From Bacteroidales bacterium (GTDB taxonomy: Bacteria > Bacteroidota > Bacteroidia > Bacteroidales > P3): a stretch of DNA of 39,694 nucleotides. The first letter of the stretch is position 1, and each line of letters opens with the position of its first letter. The position numbers and the translations under genes were made by a program. The notes beneath the pieces were generated by a model. It worked only from the letters and a program-made list of their open reading frames with translations. It had not been told where the DNA came from and did no database searches. Location of the stretch: the NCBI GenBank assembly GCA_017647785.1, contig JAGCJW010000030.1, positions 1 through 39,694 of the forward strand, written 5' to 3'. Shown in pieces: positions 33,436 to 39,694 of this stretch.

Positions 33436-33598
33436 ATGAAAAAAACTAACTTATGCAGATATATTAGTCATTTCTTATATAAAAGGCTTTGGTAGTAAAG
33501 GCTTCTTTGGCACATACAAAACGATTAGCAAAATAATTAACATGAGCGAAAACCAAGTTAGCAAACAAAATAACGATTTAACAGCTCTACCATTCTAA
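33436..33598 (+). pseudogene. Probable remnant of a helix-turn-helix replication/regulatory protein
   Basis: From the ATG at 33436 the frame breaks at an A7 tract (33438-33446 region). Removing one A gives 53 codons reading MKKLTYADILVISYIKGFG, then KGFFGTYKTISKIINMSENQV and a stop at 33598. The LTYADILVISYI...FFGTYKTISKIINMSENQV pattern resembles the winged-helix start of phage- or plasmid-type replication proteins. A TACATTTG box precedes it. It is either a truncated, frameshifted relic or chance. I favour a relic. Confidence 0.45.
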
Positions 33599-33754
33599 AT
33601 ATTATACAAAACAAAAAAAGAATATTTTTTCTTCTAAAAATCCAGAACAATTATTCTCAAAAATCAGAAAAAACATTCCTTTTTGGAAGACATATATATA
33701 ATAATAGATAATCTTATAATTCCTTTTTGAATTGATAGCGAAAAAATAAGAGAA

Positions 33755-33789
33755 TAAAAAAAAGAGGAGATTAATCTCCTCTTTTTTTA
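33755..33789. terminator. Terminator of the hydrogenase operon
   Basis: The perfect palindrome GAGGAGATTAATCTCCTC is flanked by runs of A and T on both sides. It lies just beyond the hydC stop. Confidence 0.88.
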
Positions 33790-33804
33790 TTTTGAGAATA
33801 CAAC

Positions 33805-34284
33805 TTATTGGTTGTATTCATTGATTATATCTTTTACCATATCTGGAGTAAGACGTCCATAAACCTTATCTCCGATTGTTACAACTGGTGCTAATCCACA
33901 TGCTCCTACGCAACGAAGGCAGTTTAGAGAGAATTTTCCGTCTGCTGTAGTTTCGCCTATTCCGATTCCTAATTGACGTTTAAATTCATCAAGAACTTTT
34001 TCTGCTCCTCTAACATAGCATGCTGTTCCCATACATACTGAGATTGGATGTTCTCCTTTTGGTATCATTGTAAAGAATGAATAGAATGTTACTATACCAT
34101 ATATTGTTGCTACCGGTACGTTTAATTCCATTGCTATTACTTCTTGTACTTCTGCTGGAAGGTATCCAAATTCTCCTTGTACTTTGTGTAATACATTAAT
34201 AGCTTCTCCTGGTTGATTGCCAAATGATGCACAGATTTCTTTTATCTTATTTATTTTACTTTCTGCTAATTTTACTTTTGCCAT
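33805..34284 (-). CDS. hydC: Hydrogenase subunit HydC (NuoE-like [2Fe-2S] protein)
   Basis: A 159-residue thioredoxin-like [2Fe-2S] protein homologous to NuoE. Cluster ligands are the C-x4-C in VCMGTACYVRG and the C-x3-C in LRCVGACGLAP. The N-terminal helical part has GEFGYLPAEVQEVIA and GIVTFYSFFTM. In HydABC hydrogenases this subunit pairs with HydB in the NADH/flavin branch. It is the last gene of the leftward operon, 22 bp after hydA. Confidence 0.93.
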   Translation of the reverse strand: MAKVKLAESKINKIKEICASFGNQPGEAINVLHKVQGEFGYLPAEVQEVIAMELNVPVATIYGIVTFYSFFTMIPKGEHPISVCMGTACYVRGAEKVLDEFKRQLGIGIGETTADGKFSLNCLRCVGACGLAPVVTIGDKVYGRLTPDMVKDIINEYNQ

Positions 34285-34306
34285 AACTTTTAAATTTTAA
34301 AGTTTA

Positions 34307-36079
34307 TTATGCTTCTACTTCTACTTGTTTTGATTTGTCAAAATAGTGTGTATGAAGCAAGTGGTGTGATTTTTCTCCACATGGTGTTCCCAAATATTCA
34401 TCGTAAAGTTGTTTGATGTATGGGTTTTCGTGTGATTTTCTCAATTCTTTTCCTAAGTCTTCTTTGTAGATTGCTTCAAAACGTTTTTCTACTATTGAGA
34501 AATCTCCGTGGTGATAAGGTTGTCCTGCACCTCCAATACATCCGCCTGGGCAAGCCATTACTTCTATTGCATGGTATTGTACTTCGCCTTTACGAACTTT
34601 GTCTAAAAGTTTTCTTGCGTTTCCTAATCCGTGTGCAATTCCTAAGTGGATTGGAGTTCCATTGAAGTCTATTGTTGCTTCTCTTACTCCTTCTAATCCT
34701 CTTAGTTCAGTGAAATCTACTTTTTCAAGTGTTTTTCCTGTAAATACTTCGTATGCTGTTCTTGCTGCGGCTTCTATTACACCTCCTGTTGCACCAAAGA
34801 TTACAGATGCTCCTGTTGATGCTCCAAGTGGCATATCAAAGTCTTCTTCTTCTAATGAATTGAAATCTATATTGAATTGTTTTATCAATTCTGCAAGTTC
34901 TCTTGTTGTTAATGAGAAGTCCACATCTGGATTGCCATCTACTTTAAATTCTTCTCTTTGACATTCGTATTTTTTAGCAACACATGGCATGATAGATACT
35001 ACAACCATGTCTTCTCTCTTTATTTTTAGTTTTTCTGCCCAATAGTTCTTTGCTATTGCTCCAAACATTTGTTGTGGAGATTTTGCTGTTGAAGGGACGT
35101 CTAACATGTCTGGGTAGTTTGTTTCAAAGAAATTAACCCATCCTGGACAGCATGATGTTAGGATTGGAAGTTTAACATTCTTATCGCCTTCCATGAATTT
35201 TTGTATTCTTCCTAATAATTCTGTTCCTTCTTCCATTATTGTAAGGTCTGCTGCAAAGTCTGTATCGAATACATAGTCAAATCCTATTCTTCTTAATGCA
35301 GCTGCCATTTGTCCTGTTACTATTGTTCCTGCAGGGTAACCAAATTCTTCTCCTAAGGCTACTCTGACTGCTGGTGCAGTTTGAACGATAACTGTTTTTT
35401 CAGGATTGTTGATTGCTTGTATTACTTGACGTGTTTGGTTTACTTCGCTTAAAGCTCCAACAGGGCATGCCATAACGCATTGTCCACACATTGTACAAGA
35501 TGATTTTACAAGATCTTGTTCAAAGGCTGTTGCAACTACTGCTTCAAATCCTCTGTTTACTGCACTTAATGCTCCAACTGTTTGAAGTTCGTTACATACT
35601 GTTTCGCAACGACGACACATTATACATTTATCAACATCTCTTATGATTGAAGGAGAGTTATCTGGTCTGTATTTTGATTGTTCTCCTTGGAATGGTATTT
35701 CTCTAATTCCTAATTTTTGAGCTAAAGTTTGCAATTCGCAGTTTCCACTCTTTGAACAACTCAAACAATCTGATGGGTGGTCAGAAAGGATTAATTCTAC
35801 TACTGTTCTTCTTGCGTTTACTACTCTTAATGAGTGTGTATGAACAACCATTCCTTCCATTACTTCTGTTGCACAAGCTGGAGCAAGATTTTTTCTTCCT
35901 TCTACTTCTACAACACAAACTCTACATCCACCTGGTTTATTTTCTAATTTTTGTCCGTTAAGTTCATAATAGCAAAGGGTTGGTATTGATATACCAGCTT
36001 TTCTAGCTGCTTTTAATATAGTTTGACCTTTTTCTGCTTGTACCGCTTTGCCGTCTATTATTAAATTTACTGTTTCCAT
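34307..36079 (-). CDS. hydA: [FeFe]-hydrogenase catalytic subunit HydA
   Basis: A 590-residue protein. In order: an N-terminal [2Fe-2S] domain (C36, C52, C55, C69), a His-Cys [4Fe-4S] site (H101, C105, C108, C114), two ferredoxin-type [4Fe-4S] sites (C152-C162 and C195-C205), then the H-cluster domain with TSCCPGW (C310/C311), MPCVAKK (C366) and MACPGGC (C510, C514), and a C-terminal small-subunit segment. This is the modular form found in electron-bifurcating HydABC/Hnd enzymes. It makes or oxidises H2 in the cytoplasm. The maturases HydE, HydF and HydG are not in the window. Confidence 0.96.
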   Translation of the reverse strand: METVNLIIDGKAVQAEKGQTILKAARKAGISIPTLCYYELNGQKLENKPGGCRVCVVEVEGRKNLAPACATEVMEGMVVHTHSLRVVNARRTVVELILSDHPSDCLSCSKSGNCELQTLAQKLGIREIPFQGEQSKYRPDNSPSIIRDVDKCIMCRRCETVCNELQTVGALSAVNRGFEAVVATAFEQDLVKSSCTMCGQCVMACPVGALSEVNQTRQVIQAINNPEKTVIVQTAPAVRVALGEEFGYPAGTIVTGQMAAALRRIGFDYVFDTDFAADLTIMEEGTELLGRIQKFMEGDKNVKLPILTSCCPGWVNFFETNYPDMLDVPSTAKSPQQMFGAIAKNYWAEKLKIKREDMVVVSIMPCVAKKYECQREEFKVDGNPDVDFSLTTRELAELIKQFNIDFNSLEEEDFDMPLGASTGASVIFGATGGVIEAAARTAYEVFTGKTLEKVDFTELRGLEGVREATIDFNGTPIHLGIAHGLGNARKLLDKVRKGEVQYHAIEVMACPGGCIGGAGQPYHHGDFSIVEKRFEAIYKEDLGKELRKSHENPYIKQLYDEYLGTPCGEKSHHLLHTHYFDKSKQVEVEA

Positions 36080-36113
36080 TTTCTTTTCTTAATTTGTTGA
36101 TTAGACAAAATCC

Positions 36114-37907
36114 TTATTGAATACTGATTGCATTGAATTTACATTTTTCAATACAAGTTCCACACTTGATACACAATTCAGTATTGATTGTATGCGGTGT
36201 TTTCTTTTCTCCTTGAATTGCGTTTACAGGACAATTTCTTGCACAAGCTGTACAACCAACGCAAACGCTTTGATCAATCACGTATTGCATTAATGATTTA
36301 CATGCTCCTGCTCTACATTTTTTGTCTTGTACGTGTTCTACGTATTCATCCCAGAAGTTTGTAAGAGTTGATAAGATTGGGTTTGGAGATGTTTGTCCTA
36401 ATCCACAAAGAGCTGTATCTTTGATAACTCCTGCTAGATTCTTTAAGTTTTCAAGGTCTTCCATTGTTCCATTGCCTTTTGTTATCTTATCAAGGATTTC
36501 TAACATTCTCTTGTTTCCGATACGGCATGGAGAACATTTACCACAACTTTCTTCACATGTGAATTCAAGATAGAATTTAGCAATAGCTACCATACAAGAT
36601 GTTTCGTCCATCACTACCATTCCTCCAGAACCCATCATAGAGCCTGCTGCAATAAGGTTATCATAATCAATTGGTGTATCAAGGTGTTTTTCTGTCAAGC
36701 AACCGCCTGAAGGACCTCCTGTTTGAACAGCCTTAAATTGTCTTCCACCTTTAATTCCACCACCAATTTCGTAGATTACTTCTCTTAAAGTGATTCCCAT
36801 AGGAACTTCTATCAATCCTACGTTATTGATTTGTCCTGCAAGGGCAAATACCTTTGTTCCTTTTGATTTTTCTGTTCCTATTTTGTTGAACCAATTTGCT
36901 CCTTTTAATATAATGATAGGAATATTTGCGTAAGTTTCAACGTTGTTTACGTTTGTTGGTTTTTGTAAATATCCACTTTGTGCTGGGAATGGTGGTTTGA
37001 ATGTAGGTTCTCCACGTTTTCCTTCCATAGAGTGGATAAGTGCTGTTTCTTCTCCACAAACGAAAGCACCAGCTCCGTATCTCAATTCTATATCAAAAGA
37101 GAAATCTGTTCCAAATAGGTTTTCTCCTAATACACCATATTCTCTTGCTTGTGCGATTGCAACTTGTAATCTATGGATTGCAAGAGGATATTCAGCTCTA
37201 ATATAAACTAAACCTTTTGTTGCTCCTATTGCATAACCATTAATAGTCATAGCTTCAATGATAGAGTGTGGGTCTCCTTCAAGGATACTTCTATCCATGA
37301 ACGCACCTGGGTCTCCTTCGTCTGCATTACAAACAACATATTTTTGATCTGCGTGATTTTTTGAAGCAATTTCCCATTTCATACCTGTAGGGAATCCTCC
37401 ACCACCACGACCTCTAAGTCCTGATAATTTTATTTCATCTATAACTTGTTGAGGAGTCATTTCTGTTAAACATTTTGCAACAGCTGCATATCCATCACAA
37501 GCAATATATTCGCCAATGTTTTCTGGATCAATAAAGCCACAGTTACGTAAAGCTATACGTAATTGTTTTTTGTAAAAGCCCATGTGTTTTGCATCAGCAA
37601 CATGTTCTTTCTTTTCAGGGTCTGTATAAAGTAAACGAGCAACTTTACGACCTTTTATTATGTGTTCTTCAATTATTTCTTGAGCATCTTCTGGTTTTAC
37701 TTCTGTATAGAAAGTATTGTCAGGCATTATCTTTACGATAGGTCCTTTTTCACAGAAACCAAAACAACCTGTAAGAATTACTTGAACTTCTTTATCTAAA
37801 CCTTTGTCAAGTAGATTGCTTTTTAGTCTATCAGCTATCTCAACACTTTGAGAAGCAGTACAACCTGTACCTCCACAGACTAAAATATGCATTTTATACT
37901 TCGCCAT
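36114..37907 (-). CDS. hydB: Hydrogenase subunit HydB (NuoF-like NADH/FMN protein)
   Basis: A 597-residue protein. It starts with a thioredoxin-like [2Fe-2S] domain (CGGTGCTAS, CFGFCEKGP). The NuoF core follows, with the FMN/NADH glycine-rich loop GLRGRGGGGFPTGMKW and GAGAFVCGEETALI, and the [4Fe-4S] site CEESCGKCSPCRIG. Two C-terminal ferredoxin clusters (CVGCTACARNC, CIKCGTCIEKC) complete it. In bifurcating hydrogenases this subunit oxidises or reduces NAD(H) and exchanges electrons with ferredoxin. It lies 34 bp before hydA and 52 bp after the small ferredoxin gene. Confidence 0.95.
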   Translation of the reverse strand: MAKYKMHILVCGGTGCTASQSVEIADRLKSNLLDKGLDKEVQVILTGCFGFCEKGPIVKIMPDNTFYTEVKPEDAQEIIEEHIIKGRKVARLLYTDPEKKEHVADAKHMGFYKKQLRIALRNCGFIDPENIGEYIACDGYAAVAKCLTEMTPQQVIDEIKLSGLRGRGGGGFPTGMKWEIASKNHADQKYVVCNADEGDPGAFMDRSILEGDPHSIIEAMTINGYAIGATKGLVYIRAEYPLAIHRLQVAIAQAREYGVLGENLFGTDFSFDIELRYGAGAFVCGEETALIHSMEGKRGEPTFKPPFPAQSGYLQKPTNVNNVETYANIPIIILKGANWFNKIGTEKSKGTKVFALAGQINNVGLIEVPMGITLREVIYEIGGGIKGGRQFKAVQTGGPSGGCLTEKHLDTPIDYDNLIAAGSMMGSGGMVVMDETSCMVAIAKFYLEFTCEESCGKCSPCRIGNKRMLEILDKITKGNGTMEDLENLKNLAGVIKDTALCGLGQTSPNPILSTLTNFWDEYVEHVQDKKCRAGACKSLMQYVIDQSVCVGCTACARNCPVNAIQGEKKTPHTINTELCIKCGTCIEKCKFNAISIQ

Positions 37908-37959
37908 ATATATTTCCTCCTAAATTTGAGTTAAAAATCTAAATCAATTAAAATATTTT

Positions 37960-38331
37960 TTATTTTGAAACAACGCCACTAACAGTTTCGCCTTTTTGAA
38001 TATATTTATCTAATATTTCATCAACCTTGTTAGTATCAACATTTCCAAATATTACAGAATCTTTTCCAGGGATAGAAACTTCAACTGTTGGTTCATCTTT
38101 GCATAATCCCATGCAGTCAGTTTGGTAAACTACTACATCCATTGATCTCTTATCTACTTGTTCTAATAAGTAATTATAAATAGTCTTAGCACCAGCTGTT
38201 ATACCACATGTCGCCATAGCAACTTTTACTTGCACTAAACCATCTCTATTACCTTTAACTCTAGTGTCAATTTCTTCTTGTACACTATTTTTTAGAGCTT
38301 GCAAATCTTCTAAAGATTTTATTTGTGCCAT
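37960..38331 (-). CDS. Thioredoxin-like [2Fe-2S] ferredoxin, HndB-like
   Basis: A 123-residue protein with the thioredoxin-like ferredoxin ligands ATCGITAGAK and TDCMGLCKDEP (three or four Cys near residues 52, 87 and 91). It matches the HndB-type subunit seen with NADH- or NADP-linked hydrogenases. It is the first gene of the leftward hydrogenase operon and probably carries electrons to or within the complex. It resembles the N-terminal domain of HydB, so duplication of that module is possible. Confidence 0.85.
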   Translation of the reverse strand: MAQIKSLEDLQALKNSVQEEIDTRVKGNRDGLVQVKVAMATCGITAGAKTIYNYLLEQVDKRSMDVVVYQTDCMGLCKDEPTVEVSIPGKDSVIFGNVDTNKVDEILDKYIQKGETVSGVVSK

Positions 38332-38387
38332 ATTCTTAAAATTTAAATGTTTTTAACTACTATTTTTAATTCTGTAATAAAGTCTTG

Positions 38388-38395
38388 CAAATATA
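38388..38395 (-). promoter_or_regulatory. -7 box for the hydrogenase operon
   Basis: The complement reads TATATTTG, matching TAnnTTTG, 57 bp upstream of the first gene at 38331. Confidence 0.55.
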
Positions 38396-38533
38396 TATTA
38401 TTTTTTCAATACAAACCAAACAAAGAATATTTTTTTTATTATTATTTTTTTTTCGTAAAAAAATATCGTTTAAAATTATGTAGTTTCATAAATAAAGACT
38501 ATTATTGCAAATTAAATCGCAAAACAAATAGCT

Positions 38534-38950
38534 ATGAAAAAAGAAATTGTTTTAAAAGAAGGCTTTGGCGCTTTAAAATTTGGCATGGATATCAATTCAG
38601 TTATTGAACACATTGGAAAACCTTCTGAAGTAGAAGAAATTGGAGAAGATTTAGAAATGCCAGCAACAGTCCTTTATTATGAAGAAGAAGGAATTAGTTG
38701 TTTCTTTGAAAACATTGATTCAGAAAAATTAGCTTGCATAAACATAGAATCAGAAGAAGTTTTCTTATTTGGAGAACAAATCATAGATAAATCTTCAAAA
38801 GAAATAGTTGAATTAATGAGAAAGCACGAAATTTTCGAACAAACAATGGATAAAGAAGAATGGGGAGAAGAAAGAATCTCTTACGAAGAAAGTGCCATTG
38901 ACTTTTTCTTTACAGAAGACAAACTAAAATCAATAACAATTGGACTATAA
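38534..38950 (+). CDS. Conserved hypothetical protein, possibly BamE/SmpA-like fold
   Basis: A 138-residue cytoplasmic-looking protein (no signal peptide). The opening GALKFGMDINSVIEHIGKPSEVE resembles the GMs-x-x-V-x-x-x-lGkP element of BamE/SmpA-like domains. The rest is acidic and beta-rich (TVLYYEEEGISCFFE, SAIDFFFTEDKLKSITIG). The role is unknown. Its stop overlaps the proposed TTG start of the WbqC-like gene by 11 bp, so the two are probably co-transcribed. A weak TATTATTG box lies near 38500. Confidence 0.75.
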   Translation: MKKEIVLKEGFGALKFGMDINSVIEHIGKPSEVEEIGEDLEMPATVLYYEEEGISCFFENIDSEKLACINIESEEVFLFGEQIIDKSSKEIVELMRKHEIFEQTMDKEEWGEERISYEESAIDFFFTEDKLKSITIGL

Positions 38951-39551
38951 TAATCAAACTCCTGTATTTTCAACATCATACTTTCCTTGCATTGCCTATT
39001 TATCTCTAATAAATAAGCATGACGAAGTATTGATTGAAACACAAGAATCGTTCAAAAAACAAACGCACAGAAACAGAACATACATACTTTCTGCAAATGG
39101 AGTATTGCCATTGATTGTTCCAATAAAACGATTCAAAGACGTTTCTTTGCCGATTTCGCAAACAGAAATCTGCTATCAAACACCTTGGCAAACAAATCAC
39201 CTAAGAGCAATCGCATCTGCATACGGTAAAAGCACTTATTTTGAATATTACTATTACGAAATAGAAAAAATATTAAAAAAGGAACATCGCTATTTGATTG
39301 ACTTAAATCAAGAAATAACTATGCTCCTTTTACAAAAGATGAAAATCCCAACAAAAATCACCCCTACCTCATCTTACGAAAAAATAGCAGAAAACGATTA
39401 CAGAGACACTTTTGATAAAAAACATTTGTTTGCAGACTTTACAAGCAAACCCTACTTCCAATGCTTTGAACACAAATTTGGATTTCAAAACAACCTAAGT
39501 GCATTAGACCTTTTATTCAATATGGGCGTAGAATCAAAAAACTACCTCTAA
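38940..39551 (+). CDS. WbqC-like family protein
   Basis: A 203-residue protein matching the WbqC-like family: PVFSTSYFPCIAYLSLI at the start (usually the Y-x-P-x-x-Y/W-x-x-x motif), then QTHRNRTYILSANGVLPLIVPI and the mid-region TPWQTNHLRAI. Members occur in glycan clusters and elsewhere. Their enzymatic activity is uncertain. The only fitting start is TTG at 38940, 11 bp inside the upstream gene. No ATG is available near the family N-terminus. A terminator follows. Confidence 0.85.
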   Translation: MDYNNQTPVFSTSYFPCIAYLSLINKHDEVLIETQESFKKQTHRNRTYILSANGVLPLIVPIKRFKDVSLPISQTEICYQTPWQTNHLRAIASAYGKSTYFEYYYYEIEKILKKEHRYLIDLNQEITMLLLQKMKIPTKITPTSSYEKIAENDYRDTFDKKHLFADFTSKPYFQCFEHKFGFQNNLSALDLLFNMGVESKNYL

Positions 39552-39573
39552 GCCCCAACAGACAAAAAATCAC

Positions 39574-39621
39574 GAAATCAAAATCAAAGAAAAAAACTCT
39601 TTGATTTCGTGATTTTTTTTC
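39574..39621 (+). terminator. Terminator after the WbqC-like gene
   Basis: AAAATCACGAAATCAAA and its complement TTTGATTTCGTGATTTT flank a loop of ~17 nt, followed by a T run. Confidence 0.85.
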
Positions 39622-39651
39622 TTTGCTTTTTTTTCATATATCAAAAGAGTG

Positions 39652-39694
39652 TGTCAATTTAAACATACAAAGGGTATCAATTTAACTTCACAAG
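39652..39694 (+). mobile_element. Possible left end of an IS21-family element, cut by window edge
   Basis: TGTCAATTTAAAC at 39652 is followed by a second TATCAATTTAAC near 39680. Repeated TGTCAATTT-like blocks starting with TG are typical of IS21-family termini. Only 43 bp are visible, with no gene, so this is tentative. Confidence 0.35.

Larger units (their letters stand above)
33240..33804. other. 565-bp stretch without an intact gene
   Basis: It holds the protease promoter (33254), an outward TACATTTG box at 33402-33409, the broken helix-turn-helix-like frame at 33436-33598, A/T-rich sequence with no visible structure (33600-33750) and the terminator of the hydrogenase operon. Confidence 0.7.

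Overview
The window is a low-GC chromosomal segment from a Bacteroidetes bacterium, most likely an anaerobic Bacteroidales. The signs are promoter -7 boxes of the form TAnnTTTG, several secreted proteins with type IX secretion (T9SS) C-terminal sorting domains, a type B (CHU_C-like) sorting domain, a WbqC-like protein and an [FeFe]-hydrogenase of the HydABC type. I cannot assign a genus.

Layout. 1-7.5 kb: the start of an SGNH-hydrolase-like secreted protein, a secreted thioredoxin-fold protein, a T9SS cargo protein, a peptide-type solute-binding lipoprotein, a YitT-family membrane protein, a tandem thioredoxin-like protein that has lost its CxxC motifs, and smpB. 7.7-12.2 kb: tRNA-Lys(UUU), a secreted M1 aminopeptidase, an ECF-type sigma factor translationally coupled to a membrane protein with a C-terminal T9SS type B domain, and a small acidic protein. 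12.2-15 kb: a secreted-protein operon paralogous to the one at 1-2.5 kb. Both start from a near-identical intergenic cassette of terminator, two promoter boxes and a leader hairpin. 15-24.1 kb: an O-antigen-ligase-like protein, a GT-C/TPR membrane protein, a hypothetical protein, murB, an alpha/beta hydrolase and a MATE exporter fused in frame to a secreted M23 peptidase.

The main discovery is at 24,085-27,260. A restriction-modification system (C regulator, MamI-like endonuclease, beta-class DNA methyltransferase) sits together with an IS1595-family transposase inside one element. The element is bounded by 17-bp perfect terminal inverted repeats (25 bp imperfect) and flanked by a perfect 8-bp target duplication (AAAAGCAT). 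So the R-M genes moved as passengers of one 3,160-bp IS1595-type transposon. The transposase now carries a 2-bp frameshift in a TG tract, just before its third catalytic motif, so the element looks immobile in cis while its R-M cargo is intact. It landed directly behind the stop codon of the MATE-M23 gene.

27.4-33.2 kb returns to core chromosome: pnp and rpsO, a VanZ-like protein, gcvH and a T9SS-secreted subtilisin-like protease. 33.2-33.8 kb is a gene-poor gap with a probable frameshifted helix-turn-helix remnant. 33.8-38.3 kb is a leftward operon of an HndB-like ferredoxin, HydB, HydA and HydC, expected to encode an NAD(H)- and probably ferredoxin-linked (electron-bifurcating) hydrogenase. 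The right edge has a BamE-like-fold hypothetical protein, a WbqC-like protein, a terminator and a possible IS21-type terminus cut by the window end.
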